Below, one piece after another: positions 26,101 through 35,204 of a stretch of DNA of 64,000 nt. The stretch lies in the NCBI GenBank assembly GCA_018398805.1, contig JAGFBZ010000712.1:1-64000 (forward strand). Reading direction: 5' to 3'. Source of the stretch: Hirundichthys speculiger (lineage: Eukaryota; Chordata; Actinopteri; Beloniformes; Exocoetidae). The position numbers and the translations under genes were made by a program. The notes beneath the pieces were generated by a model. It had not been told where the DNA came from. It worked only from the letters and a program-made list of their open reading frames with translations, and ran no database searches. The stretch's first letter is position 1, and each line of letters begins with the position of its first letter.

Positions 26101-26694
26101 AGAATTCGCTCTGAGGATTCATCACAAATACCCACCAAACTATCTTCTTCTGAAACTTTAACGAAGTTCCATGCAATTGCCGCCATGTTTGTTGTGATCA
26201 GCATGCTGTGCTGTAGGCTGCATTCAAGATGTAACGTAAATGTAACGTAAATGTAACGTTCCCTCGTTTGCTAGTCCTTTCATCTATTTTTTTTTTTTTT
26301 ATGTGTAACATGTGGGAGAATACTATGCAATATATCAATTAAAGTCAGCAACTACCAAAATTATGACCAAGTTAACAAGTTGTTTTCTGGCATGAGGGGG
26401 TTATTCTTGATTTTCCTTATGGAGAAATTGTTTTTCTGATTATGCCGACGTAACTTGAACATAACATTCACTGCTCGTTATTCAAGGCTCAGAGGGAGCG
26501 AGGCACTGCCGTGTTGACAAAAATATATATGTTATCGGGCTATTCGTTGTGATATCGGACTTATCGGGATGACGTCATAATTTCCCTGTTAGTTATCGTG
26601 CACCCCTAGTCTTTAGTATTTCATTTAAATGATCCCACCAAACACCAGACAGAATCTGAGCCGACTTACGGAGGGTGCTCCTTGTGGAAGCCAT
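2118..26694 (-). CDS. plcd4: phosphoinositide phospholipase C delta-4, complete, 15 coding exons
   Basis: Hydrolyses PIP2 to IP3 and diacylglycerol at membranes in a Ca2+-dependent way. Coding exons in order: 26670-26694, 25242-25400, 24286-24514, 21746-21875, 21064-21295, 20739-20940, 18753-18897, 17540-17692, 16268-16423, 8326-8482, 8069-8185, 6366-6544, 6148-6280, 4442-4591, 2118-2233. They join in frame to 760 aa; human PLCD4 is 762. PH domain is about residues 17-130. EF-hand loops are D148-E159 ([12 protein letters not shown]) and D184-E195. The X box carries catalytic H306, N307, E336, D338, H351 and E385, equivalent to delta-1 H311, N312, E341, D343, H356, E390. An acidic X/Y linker (about 440-470) ends in a basic stretch. 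Y box is about 485-600 and the C2 domain about 625-760, including [10 protein letters not shown] and [11 protein letters not shown]. Splice sites are GT/AG. The start MASTRSTLR is split over exons 1 and 2; position -3 is C, so the initiation context is only moderate. The last intron holds a LINE fragment. The delta-4 assignment rests on synteny with cnot9 and on best resemblance; PLCD1/3 are the alternatives. Confidence 0.95.
2435..3035 (+). mobile_element. LINE reverse-transcriptase fragment in the last plcd4 intron
   Basis: The + strand encodes broken pieces of a fish LINE ORF2: [19 protein letters not shown] near 2455, then [17 protein letters not shown], and the C-terminal [20 protein letters not shown] and SRYISWVA segments near 2860-2950. 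Several frame changes are needed. It is antisense to plcd4 and enlarges its last intron to 2.2 kb. Confidence 0.8.
3467..3645 (+). repeat. non-autonomous DNA-element-like repeat, copy 1
   Basis: Starts with CAAGTCCAGTCCTCAAGGG and ends with an approximate inverted copy (AAAACATCCAGGAT). The inner text CACACCTGATTCTAATGAAT and GAATCAGGTGCTCTG forms an imperfect palindrome. A related copy lies at 60495-60692. This resembles the abundant 'ACACCTGATTC' MITE of fishes. Confidence 0.5.
5480..5900. repeat. AT-rich degenerate short tandem array in a plcd4 intron
   Basis: Consists of drifting units of about 20-25 bases of the type 'gattttacaacaaaaagt', for example around 5560, 5620, 5760 and 5800. 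The same style of array fills 33120-33560 and 36420-38240. No coding potential. Confidence 0.6.
5965..6043 (+). repeat. TATTA microsatellite
   Basis: About fifteen near-perfect copies of TATTA (one TATTG) in a plcd4 intron, just downstream of the exon at 6148-6280 in transcription sense. Confidence 0.95.
7640..8000 (+). repeat. dispersed repeat with LINE-tail-like segment
   Basis: At about 7775-7860 the sequence CTGTAAAGCGCCTGGAGACA followed by GCTATACAAATAAAATT is the 3' tail shared by many fish non-LTR elements and SINEs. Flanking 'GGACCC/GGGTCC' text at 7655-7710 and 7965-7985 resembles the repeats at 6655-6740 and 31150-31500. Confidence 0.5.
8865..9049 (+). pseudogene. decayed first exon of a multicopy fish gene or element
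   Basis: ATG at 8865 opens [20 protein letters not shown] and continues to [12 protein letters not shown], then a stop, then [11 protein letters not shown] and a consensus donor (G|GTAAGA) at 9049/9050. The layout (MAEKK, charged helix, 'F..W..LK.', 'FLLDR', donor) matches a first exon seen in many repetitive uncharacterised fish proteins. The internal stop shows it is inactive. It is antisense in a plcd4 intron. Function not known. Confidence 0.45.
9410..9449. repeat. perfect 15-bp inverted repeat (hairpin)
   Basis: ACGGTGTGACTAGAC at 9410-9424 is exactly reverse-complemented at 9435-9449, around a 10-base loop. It sits directly before a fish-repeat segment (GATGAAGTCACTTGGATAGG, 'GGCGAAACGTCTTC', about 9462-9530) that is common in fish retroelements. 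Confidence 0.85.
9455..10250. repeat. unclassified, GC-richer repeat-like segment
   Basis: Begins with the widespread 'AACTGATGAAG...GGCGAAACGTCTTC' fish repeat tail. The rest (9600-10250) is GC-richer than its surroundings and has no credible exon; the open frames here are short and overlapping. Likely a decayed transposable element of unknown class. Confidence 0.35.
10361..10490 (+). pseudogene. N-terminal fragment of a Tc1-like transposase
   Basis: ATG at 10361 gives [20 protein letters not shown] then [14 protein letters not shown], the N-terminal paired-type DNA-binding helices of a fish Tc1-like transposase ('MPR.KE.S...R..IV..HQSGKGYK.ISK.L'). It breaks off after about 40 codons. Confidence 0.6.
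10746..10935 (-). pseudogene. MADF (Myb/SANT-like) domain fragment
   Basis: The minus strand reads [40 protein letters not shown] and [23 protein letters not shown]. This fits the MADF pattern (V..YP.LYD...KD......W.EI...LG......K..K..RDK). MADF proteins are DNA-binding and often accompany PIF/Harbinger transposons. It lies in the same direction as plcd4 within its 7.8-kb intron (8483-16267). No upstream start or downstream exon could be supported. Confidence 0.55.
11560..12920 (+). mobile_element. second Tc1-like element, split by a LINE fragment
   Basis: Left part 11590-12110 is a broken Tc1-type ORF ([20 protein letters not shown] near 11725; reading on through [12 protein letters not shown]). 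The right part resumes at about 12745 with [15 protein letters not shown], the typical central motif, followed by '[11 protein letters not shown]'-like text near 12815. The break at about 12140-12735 is occupied by a LINE 3' piece. Confidence 0.65.
12165..12700 (+). mobile_element. CR1/L2-type LINE 3' fragment nested in Tc1
   Basis: The + strand reads [50 protein letters not shown], then [20 protein letters not shown] and [20 protein letters not shown]. This is the C-terminal end of ORF2 of a fish LINE, with a stop after CPLTS. It continues into an AT-rich 3' region. Confidence 0.7.
13610..14109 (+). mobile_element. hAT-type MITE, copy 1
   Basis: Shares its text in inverse orientation with the copy at 39402-39782: GGGTGAGTATTGGCAAGGAC at the left, TCAAGTTGCTGTATATGTTC in the middle, and TTTTTTTCACACCCCTA at the right end. 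The left terminus is weaker, and the preceding bases (13527-13605, rich in ATCGAT) look like another related repeat. In a plcd4 intron. Confidence 0.65.
14950..15035 (+). repeat. fish SINE-tail-like repeat
   Basis: CCGGTGACCTGTCCAGGATG followed by GTCTGGATAATGGATGGATG is a degenerate copy of the 'gactgg..gacctgtccagggtgtaccc...atggatggatgg' repeat. Better copies lie at 24880-25012 and 43995-44110. It contains a palindromic CCCCTGCG...CAGGGG stem. Confidence 0.55.
15404..15941. mobile_element. MITE with GGGCCCGATC termini, complete copy
   Basis: GGGCCCGATC at 15404-15413 is inverted at 15932-15941 (GATCGGGCCC). Flanking 'ATA' (or 'CATA') on both sides suggests a 3-4 bp target duplication. The interior is built of repeated CCGCTAGC/GCGGGTAGCGG text that is itself partly palindromic. 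A half copy lies at 56820-57045. No transposase, so non-autonomous; class uncertain. Confidence 0.7.
22170..22340. repeat. imperfect palindromic repeat, possible MITE
   Basis: GACTACAATG/CATTGTAGTC-type pairing and 'GGTGGACCAGAG...TTTGGTCCACTC' near 22250-22290 form a weak stem-loop. No clear ends or target duplication were seen. Confidence 0.3.
23431..23672 (+). pseudogene. THAP-domain first exon with a one-base frameshift
   Basis: ATG at 23431 opens [20 protein letters not shown] then [21 protein letters not shown]. After that the THAP signature continues only in another frame: [20 protein letters not shown] then [16 protein letters not shown], ending at a consensus donor (CAG|GTGAG) at 23672. 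The switch lies near 23547-23555 and is explained by loss of one base. THAP zinc fingers bind DNA and are typical of P-element-like transposases and derived host genes. Antisense in the plcd4 intron 21876-24285. Confidence 0.65.
24880..25012 (+). repeat. fish SINE-tail-like repeat, second copy
   Basis: GATGGACTGGAGACCTGTCC, then AGAGAGCTGGGATAGACTCC and GATAATGAATGGATGG follow the common vertebrate repeat order. It is flanked on both sides by 'catgattttgcaaaatcatgac' degenerate tandem text. Confidence 0.65.
25498..26608. mobile_element. non-autonomous hAT element in plcd4 intron 1
   Basis: Terminal repeat TAGGGATGCACGATAACT at 25498-25515 is inverted at 26591-26608 (AGTTATCGTGCACCCCTA). Flanks are GTCTTTGG (25490-25497) and GTCTTTAG (26609-26616), an 8-bp target duplication with one mismatch, typical of hAT. 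The 1111-bp interior has no transposase. It ends only about 60 bases from the start-codon exon of plcd4. Confidence 0.85.
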
Positions 26695-26717
26695 TCGTTG
26701 TCTTCTCACAATCACAT
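26670..26717 (-). other. plcd4: plcd4 start-codon exon with probable internal acceptor (non-coding exon upstream)
   Basis: On the minus strand the start-codon exon is preceded, 23 bases before ATG, by a pyrimidine tract ending in CACCGTAG, a good 3' splice site. The exon would then be 26670-26717, with a good donor (C|GTAAGTCGG) on its other side. This suggests that transcription starts further upstream (higher coordinates) and that at least one 5' exon is non-coding. The upstream exon was not found with certainty. Confidence 0.5.
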
Positions 26718-26757
26718 CTACGGTGAGAAGAAAAGGGGATTTACATATTGTCTTTCT

Positions 26758-26814
26758 TGCAGAATATCTTTAAAGAATCTTTACTTTCTACTGCAGAATA
26801 TCTTTAAAGAATCT
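26758..26814. repeat. exact 23-bp direct repeat next to the plcd4 start-codon exon
   Basis: The 23-base string beginning TGCAGAATATC and ending AAAGAATCT occurs at 26758-26780 and again at 26792-26814. It lies just upstream (in gene sense) of the inferred splice acceptor, so it would be in the intron before the start-codon exon. Confidence 0.9.
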
Positions 26815-28849
26815 CATGTCAGTGTGTGAAGATGAAAGCTGGATGTCTAAGGTTCACACTGGATGATTTTGTTCATCTGAGACGAAAAGATGCAGAATCG
26901 TAGTTTATAAACGTTGAGACGGGGACAAGGAAAGATTAGGATCAGAAACAGGCTGCGAGAGACATCAAGCAGTGTCATTAATCATCACCCCAGAGTGTAT
27001 CTGCCTGTCTTTGCTACTATGACCTCTGTCAGCGGTAGATACACGGGAGAAACAGAGAACAATATATGTGTCATTCAAATAAAGCAGAGCACTTTTATTT
27101 GCATTAATCTTATAAGACTGCAAAGATGTCCAGTCTCAACTGGCAGACAGATCTCTGATCCCTCAGTTGGCACTGCAACGAGAATCGTCATCCACCAAAA
27201 ACCTTCACAAATGACAGGTAAAACTCAAAAAGAAGTGCTATGGTAACCTTTTCCAGTAGTGGTGTCGAGGTTTCTGGACTCTGACGTCTGAAATGGTCTA
27301 TCACATAGTAGAAGAACGTATTCATGCTCAGATGAGATTTTTTAGCAGAAATGGGCACCATTATCATCCAGATGGTCATCAGTAAGTCCAAAAGCCAGGC
27401 TCTGTGACGGCATCAGTGCCCTCAGTGAAGCTCGCTTCCACTTCTGTGATGACAGTATTCATGCAGAAAGATTTTACAGCAACATTTACGGAGTCATATA
27501 GTTCGTTCCACCTCTGTAGCACCTTTTATTTATTTTTTTCTTATTGTGTGAAACACGCAGAGACAGCAAGGCTACATATTTAATTCAGCCGCTGTTTGAC
27601 CTCTGTTTCACTTTGGCAGGTAGTAACAGGGTGTAACAGGTGAGCAATGACTGCTGTGTGAACTGGCAATGAGGAAAGGAGTAACGGGCACGGGACAGAG
27701 ACATTACAGTCATTAGAGACCAGACTGAACCATCGTCAGATTGTGGAACCGTTAATACTTTGTCAAAGCACACCGAGGAGGGAAGATTGTGCCTTCATGG
27801 GATCACTATGAATGCACACTTGGAGAGTGCCAGTACATCTTCATATTTCATTGCTCTCTCTGAAAATTGCTTGTGTTTACAGGACATGGGCAAGTCTGCT
27901 GGACATCCATTACCTCCAATTCCTCCAACGACACTGCATCAAGAACCATCATTCATGACTGGATGACATAACCGCATGGACAAGGAATTACTGCGTGAAA
28001 CGTTTGTCAAAGACTCGTCTCTTCCAGAACCATCCATGCATTTGTCATCAAGACTGCATGGCTGAGGAAGAGGAGGGTCCTGATTTGTTCCCAGCAGAGG
28101 ATTATTGGTCTATTTTGAAAACAAATATGGAACGACTTCATTGATGTACTGATGCACAGCTTCTTCTGATTCTATAAAACGAGTCTATGTGGAACATGTC
28201 AGCTTTCTGCCTGTATTGGCTTGATGTCAGGATCTCATCAGCCTTGTTTCTATCCCTTAAATGTTCTCAAATTTGCATATAAACCCCTCTAGTTTGGGGA
28301 AAGCTTCCACTTGATAGTTTTTTATTTTAATTTAAATTAACGGAACAGAAAGTCTCAAACATCCCACGTAGGAACCCTCCCTCTGCAGCCATCACCACCC
28401 ATCACTGCTCATCACGGTTGTTATTTTAGCTCTCTGCTCCACCGGCCAACAGCAGGCTCATCATCCAGCCCTCCGTCCACATCAGGGAGCTCCTAAAGCT
28501 TCTCCTTTGTGTTTTCACTGAATTCTGTCCTGTCCGGCACTTTCCGTTCAGTCACCGAGTCGAGCTCCCTGAGGCGTATAATCCTCCCAAATCCCTGCGG
28601 CCGACACTGATGAGCGCCGCTGGCTCGGTGCCGCTCCGTGTCGAGTTCAAAAACATCTGCTGCTCATCCTACGAATTCACCACAACGTCTCTGGCTGCAC
28701 AAAAACCGCTCGGTTTAGCTCATCTACAACCAGATCACGAGTATGAGCAGGAAAAAGTACTTGACTGTGTTGAGATTCAAATGAGTCACATTCACAGACA
28801 AACATACAAACTACTAAAATTTCTTGTGTCTTTATTGAACAAACCCATT

Positions 28850-30370
28850 GGATTCATAACATTGGAGGAAAAAGTAAGAGAACCCATAGACTAATTACTC
28901 AGAGTCAGTTTGGAGATGTGGTTTGGAGCTGCTTGGATGGTTAAAAGACACGGAAGTGATCCAAGCGTTGCTACAAGGAGATCGTGGAAGACATTGGAGG
29001 AGTAGCTGATCTCAGTTAGCCTGGAAAGAGTTTCAAAGTCAACTCAAAGTGTTTAGGCATCCATCAGTCCACCGTTTCACAAGCTGTCTAGAGAAGGAAA
29101 CAGTTCAACACTGTGGTTAGACGTCCAGCATGGATCTCCACTTGGAAGTAGGACGTTGAGCCAAGATGACTCCAACCAAAGACACAACACAGAATCCTCA
29201 ACGAACTGGAACTCTATTCATGAGTCTGTCAAAACGGTAGTCACTGAACAGGTAGTTCACGATGGCAGGAAGACAACTGCTCTCCAGAACAACATAGCTG
29301 CACGCCTGAAGTTTACCAAAGAGCATCTTGACAATCCACAACACTACTAGGAAAATGATTTGTGGAAGCTGATGACATTTGGACAAGAACACCATGTATG
29401 GCCATCATTAAAACACAATCCCAACAGTAAAGCATGGCAGAGGGAACATCATGATTCGCTCCACTGTCTTATAGCCTGGACCACCTGCTATCATGGAGGA
29501 GACAATGCACGGCAGTCAGTTTGTTTTTAAAGGTCTCTGGGTACAGTAACCATCAGCTTGAAAGCATTTCCTGAAGTGTTTGGGACAGAGACACGTGTTT
29601 CTGTTTGTACTTTTGTTGTGGTTGTAAGATTAGTGATGCTCAAATAACTCAGTCAAAGGATTCATTTGGATTCTTTCACTGAAAGAGTCTATAAAAAAGT
29701 CAGACTTGACTATGTCCGGACCTGAACTAAGTCCAAGAAGTTGGATGGCAGATATTCTTAGCCCTGGACTACACAGGCTGCAGGTACATTATTGATTAAC
29801 CTGAGTTGGTATGTGCGTATACCTGCCGTGATGCAGAGCAGTTACACGTTTCTCTCTAGACTCGGCAGAAACAAGAGGAACGACTTGACTCGTGGTCAGA
29901 AAACTAATCCTTGTCATTCATTAAAAAGAGGTCGTCCCAGTTGGGAACGGTATGTTTCTACAAAGTAGCATCATCACCAAAAGAACAAAGGGATGGAGTT
30001 CAACCAAAGGGGTTCAAAAACTGTTTGGGACAAAACAAATCCTGACAGATAGTGGTGGGGACACATTCTCAGCAGCCCCAGCTAAACCTATGCCTATGGG
30101 AAACAAACTCCTAAGTTTACCAAAATCTGAAGCTCAGTAGAAGCTGAGCTCAGTCAGAGTCCAGACCTTAACCCCACAGAGATGCTCTGAGAGAGCCTTT
30201 TACAATGGAAATCCTACGAGTGTGTCTGAGCTGAAGCAGCTCGGTTGACAAGAACGGTCCAGAGTTCCTCCTGAACATCGTGCAGCTCTGATCCAGAGAC
30301 ACTGAAAGAGGTTGTTGAAGTCGCTGCTGCCAAAGGAGGTTCAACCAACTGTGAACTACAAGCATAACTT
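28850..30370 (+). mobile_element. degenerate Tc1-like element
   Basis: Broken ORF pieces in order: KEHLDNPQHY near 29320, then 'NNPNSKAWQREHHDSL' text near 29420, and SSVRVQTLTPQRCSERAFYN, VSELKQLG and EHRAALIQRH near 30150-30300, all characteristic of fish Tc1-like transposases. Interrupted by unrelated sequence near 29640-29950. Both termini are uncertain. Confidence 0.5.
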
Positions 30371-31353
30371 CTATGTTTTAATGGGTTATCAGCTTAAGAA
30401 CGTAGTTTTTGTCTGTTATTGTGACTCAGATAACGATCAGCCCAAGCAGGACTCCAGTTCTTAAATAAACGACAGCAAATGTCCCAACAATGAAGGTAAA
30501 GATGCGTAACTTTAACATCAGTAGACAGCCATCAGTTATCTAGCTGTATATATGTTCCTCTGATGTTCTTGCTGTTGACATTCATGCAGGATATAAAAGC
30601 AGATAAATGGAAGTTAAAGTCTGCTATAACAGAGATAAAGGTAGAGGAGGCAGTATTCTGACCTGCTGCAGGATCATCCCTGAGTCGTGTGGCTGCTGCA
30701 GAGCTGGAACAGATCATGTGGATCTGCATACCACCCCACAGTGATAAAAGCCACCTGAGACAGGTCATGATGACGCTCTGCTACGCCCCACCCCCAACCC
30801 CACCCCCTCCCCTCCCTCTGTGGATCTTTTGTCCTGCTCTGAAAACCAACCAGAGAACTGTGGTCAGACCGGGAGAGCGTCGTCTGAGGGCGGACGCAGT
30901 CTCTGGTGGATGGAAATGTTCGGCGTTGACTCCTGAGAACGGTAAAGACGGTAAAGAGCAGTGGATCCCAGCAGCAAAGACTGCTGTTGATACCCATGAT
31001 CAGTCTGATAAGGGACCTGGAAGACGGCTGAAGCAGGGACTCACTTAATTTCCATATAAGGTAATAGTTGGGCCAGTTCAGACCAGTTTCTTTGTCCCAC
31101 CCAGGTCCACCTGGCTGTAATGCTGGTGTCTGACCTCCCCACCAGTATGTCCTTGTGGGTCCCATCAGAGTTAAACTTCTGTGATGGACCAACTGGGGAA
31201 GCCTCTGTGGGCCAAATATATGGAGCCCTTGAGGGATACAAGTGGACTAAATGGACTTGGGTTAAGAAAGGCACAAACTGTGTATAACTTACCTTCAGTG
31301 ATATATGCAACACATTAGAGAATTAACCGTTTGGCTCCACCAGTGAGGTGCAG

Positions 31354-31503
31354 ATATGGGTCCCAAGCAAGTTCTTCTCCTTGTTGCATGGTGGTCCTGT
31401 TTGTGTCTGTCCATATGGACTTTCATTCCTCTGAGAGTCCATATGGACAAACACAAACAGGACCACCATGCAACCAGGAGACAAACCCACTTGGGACCCA
31501 TAT
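31354..31503. repeat. 150-bp imperfect hairpin with arms of about 68 bases
   Basis: The left arm (31354-31421; ATATGGGTCCCAAGCAAG at its start, TGTCCATATGGACT at its end) is inverted at 31436-31503 with few mismatches, around a 14-base loop (31422-31435). No coding content. It lies among 'GGGTCCCAT/ATGGGACCC' repeats (31150-31230) that also occur near 6660 and 7650. Confidence 0.85.
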
Positions 31504-31504
31504 A

Positions 31505-32131
31505 TAGGTCCTACATATAAATGCTGATGGGCAGATCAAAAAACAAGATCAACATAAGTCAAGAAAACTCTGGAGAAGGTAGGAAGATCTCTGTCAACTT
31601 CTACAATCAAGAGATGCCTTCATGGATGTAAATACAGAGAGTTTACAAGAAGGTACAAACCAACAGGAACATTCAAGAACAGGAAAGCTATTTAGAGTTT
31701 ACTGGAAATATCTAAAAAATAAAATAAAATAAAATCCTCCCATGATCTGGAACTTGATTCTTGAGACAAGTGAAACCAAGATAAACTTGTATCAAAGTGA
31801 AGGGAACAGCTCATGATCCAAAGCAGACCACCTCATGTGTCAAACACAGTGGAGGCAGTGTCATGGTCTGGGCTTGTGTGGCTGCTAATGGAAAAGGGCT
31901 CATTGGTGTTAACTGATGCTCAGACTCAGACAAATGCTTCAAAACCGACAGATAATGAGCCTGAACATATTGGGAAAGGAACTGGAAACGTTTTAGTGAA
32001 ACCTCTTAAATTAAAGTCTGCACTTTGACCACATCATGATTTTTTTATTTCAAACACACTGTTGTGGTGTATTAAGACAAAATCATTAAAAAAAACTGCT
32101 ATTGTCTGAATACTTCTGGACCTGACTGTAA
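31505..32131 (+). mobile_element. degenerate Tc1-like element of another family, right TIR present
   Basis: VKHSGGSVMVWACVAANGKG is readable around 31838-31900 (HVSNTVEAVSWSGLV in the neighbouring frame). The right end ATTGTCTGAATACTTCTGGA followed by CCTGACTGTA (to about 32131) is the known terminal repeat of a fish Tc1-like family. The left end is not clear. Confidence 0.65.
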
Positions 32132-32589
32132 ATGCTGTTTCTCTCTTTGTACACATAACGGGGATCATTTGTGATTATTTAGGACCATCGTTGCATAACC
32201 ATCTATTACTCCAGTTGTTGCATAACTCACATTTATCTGGAAGTATTTAATTCCCCTCCCATTAAATGAACCCATTAACCTGATTACAGAATCTCTTTCT
32301 GGGCCTCCTGATGCCCATTTTCCTCCATCAGTCATCATCAGTTGTGATGGAGTGAGTCCCGGATGTGGCCCAGGACCACCTCTTCCCCCGTGATGGCAGG
32401 CCGGGGACCTGCAGAACTCGGCATGCTGGGAGCTGTCGTGCTCTCTGGCCCGTCTCGTCTTACTGAGACGGGTTCATCAAACTTTGATCAGGTCAGGGAA
32501 GCTGAAGGCCTGCGGGGACGGCGCATGAAGAAGGAAAAAAAACCTCCCATTAAAGTGAACAAACCGCTCCCAGACTCACTTTGGAGTCA

Positions 32590-32900
32590 TTACACATATG
32601 ACTTATACAGCTGAGAGCTGTCACGCACTCAGACGTGCACGCTCGCGCACGTTTGCTCAGTTGGAATATGACTACTGTCTGTGGACTTCAGCGGTGCTCG
32701 CTGCTCAGGTTCAGAGCATCAATAATCCACCGCTTCAGCTCAGCTTCCAGCTTCAAATTACACCGACTGGGCCAAGACGAAGACGGAGGCCCGCCCCCGT
32801 CTCACCCCGACACGGAACTACATTACCCAGCAGCCACCCCTGCAACAGACATCTACAGTCGCCGCTAAACGCTGACAGCAACCGTTAAATCAAAGGTTAG
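32590..32900. promoter_or_regulatory. CpG-richer block with a ZNF143/THAP11-type motif
   Basis: Locally richer in CpG (CACGCACTCAGACGTGCACG, CTCGCGCACG, GGCCCGCCCCCG) than the surrounding AT-rich DNA. ACTACATTACCCAGCAGCC at about 32817-32835 resembles the ACTACAATTCCCAG core found at vertebrate promoters. It lies about 6 kb upstream of the plcd4 start-codon exon and could be its promoter; direction and transcript start are unproven. Confidence 0.35.
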
Positions 32901-33119
32901 CGAAGAGCAGATGTCCAGGCTGATATCCATGAGGTATATTTAAAGAGTTTATATTTATAATGTCCACCTTCTTTCTTCAAAACTTCAAAAGACTCTTGGA
33001 GTGTTGAGTTCTTGGTTCTTTTGTTGCTTTTCTCGGTGGCGACGGTGAATTTACGGAGCTCCTGCTCTGCTGATCAATATCAGATCAATATCAGAATAGA
33101 AACTTTACGTCCTTAAATC

Positions 33120-33560
33120 ATAAATTATTGTTGTAGAATTGAGAGTTGGAAATTTTAGAACATTTTTGTCATAAAAAAAAAGTGAATAATAACGGCTTTA
33201 TCCTAAAAATTGACTTCCATCATTGAAATCAGAGATTTTCTGAAGATTTTAACATTCCCCCAAAAAAGTGACTTTTCATTTAAAAAAGCAATTTTTTACC
33301 GTACAAGTACAAATTTCATAAAATTTCAACTTTTTAACTTTAAAATTCAGTTTGTTGTAAAATATTAACTTGGGAAAACTGGACCTTTTTGACACAAAAT
33401 TCAGTCATAATCATGACTTTGTTGTATAATTTTGGACAAAATATTAACAAATCATGTCTTTTGTGGAATTAAATATTTTTACTGTAAAAATTTAAAACAT
33501 TTTGTTTCAAAATAACAGATTGTTAATTTTGACATTTTTTGACATAAACTTGCTACTTTT
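33120..33560. repeat. AT-rich degenerate short tandem array
   Basis: Loosely repeated 'taaaatttcaactttttaac' and 'gttgtaaaatattaac' units. Same type as the arrays at 5480-5900 and 36420-38240. Preceding 33060-33085 has a small ATCAATATCAG duplication. Confidence 0.55.
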
Positions 33561-33994
33561 CATCATAAAGCAGCTGCTCAACAGTCTCCTGACCTCAGTT
33601 TTTTCACACCTTAATTTCTTCAGAAATGTTCTAGTTAAGTGTATAAATGTCTTTAAGTGCTCTGATGGACCAGATGAAGTTAAACTGGTTTCATCCCGCA
33701 GACCTGACTTTGACACCTGTGCTCCATGGTGTTACCTGGAACTACACACCTTCACTGACTGACTCGAGATGGACGATCCCACGAACCCCCATGAGCTCGT
33801 TCATGTTCCTTGTTACACATCAGCTTTAGGGATTCATTTTTGAAAATATTTAACTTTGGGAGGGACTTGGAAAATTTACATTAATGTATATGAAATTTGC
33901 CTCTTATTTGTTTCTGTGTAATAATGTGCTAATGCCAGAGTCATGAACTCCTGTGATTTGCCGCCATCATGTGGTCACAAGTGGTATTGTTGAA

Positions 33995-34185
33995 TGGAGT
34001 GGCTTAAAGACCAAACAACCTCACTTTGATCTCATCTGTCCGTAGGACATAGCTCCAGACTGTGAACCTCAGATGTTCTTTCAGGCTCTTTTCAGACAGG
34101 TTTTCTCCTGGAAACCTTTCCAAACAAACCATACTTTTGTGCTGTAATGGACTTTAACACCCCCCTACCTCAATGTCTGACATTA
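33995..34185 (-). mobile_element. Tc1-like fragment, separate family
   Basis: On the + strand CTCATCTGTCCGTAGGACAT, TTTTCAGACAGGTTTTCTCC and AACCATACTTTTGTGCTGTA form the inverse of a well-known fish Tc1 transposase segment. Only about 190 bases remain, abutting the next Tc1 copy. Confidence 0.5.
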
Positions 34186-34199
34186 ATTGCACCAAACCG

Positions 34200-35085
34200 T
34201 TCCAGGTTCAGGTCAGTTAGTATTAACAGAATTATTTCTATTTACTAAATGGCAGAATAATGAGAGAGATTTTTTTTTTCATTACTTTCTTCAAAGTCAT
34301 ACATTTATTATCACCTTTAAACTGTCTGACTTGGGTCAAACATTTTTGGTTTCCTTCCAGAAGCTTCTCACAATAGTTTTCTGGTATTTTGGTCCGTTCC
34401 TCCTGAGTCAGGGTTGAGGGTCTCCTTGATCTCACACCTTTTCAGCTCTGCTCATAAATGTTTTACGGGACTGAGATCAGATCTTTGTGATGACCACTCC
34501 AAAACATTGACTTTGTTGTCTTTAAGCCACTTTGTAACTAATCTGGTGGTGTGTTCAGGGTCATTGTCCATCTGAAGACCCAGTTAGACCCAAGCTTTAA
34601 CTTCCTGGCTGATGTCCGGAGATGTTGCTTCAATATTTCTAGACAATGTTGATTCCTCATGATGCATCTATGTATTGAAGTTCACCAGTTCCTCCTGCAG
34701 TTTAACACCTCCACATCATAATGCTGCCACCCCCGTACTTCACAGTTAGGATGGTGTTCTCAGACTTTCAAGTTTCCCCCTTTTTCCTCCAAATGTATCA
34801 ATGGTCATTATGATCAAACAGTTCAGTTTTAGTTTCAGGACTGGATCTGGACACCCCTGCATTAGATGAACGTGGCACCTTCATACATCTGGAAACTGTC
34901 AACATGGATGAACCAGACTGGTGGAGGTTCACAATTCTCTTACTGATATCTTGGCTGATTTCTTTTGATTTTCCCATAATGCTCCACAAGGAAGCAGTGT
35001 GTGAGGTGTTCCTCCAATTATCTACAAATTCCATCAATTAACCAATCAAAAGCTTCCAAAGCTGTTACATCATCATTTTTCATCG
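34200..35085 (-). mobile_element. Tc1 element with internal deletion
   Basis: The minus strand reads MGKSKEISQDISKRIVNLHQ then SGSSMLTVSRCMKVPRSS, joined by deletion to TKTELFDHNDH; further downstream a KCLTQVRQFKGDN tail is seen near 34330. Same family as the element at 1-1531. The terminal repeat at the low-coordinate end is missing. Confidence 0.75.
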
Positions 35086-35204
35086 TTTTAATAAACGATG
35101 AACTCCTGCGATAATATAAATATAAATTGTCTCTAGGCGCTTTAGAGACCCAGAACATGACCCCCGGGGTTAATGTCCTTTACGGTTTCCCAAATTGTTT
35201 AAAG

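Noticed and set aside
30674..31192. 172-codon minus open frame
   Set aside because: No family resemblance; it has a run of GWGWGWG from a simple C/T-rich tract and lies in repeat-rich intergenic DNA.
32363..32888. Short + strand open frames in the CpG-richer block
   Set aside because: Frames up to 96 codons without similarity; more simply explained by GC-rich promoter-type DNA with fewer stop codons.
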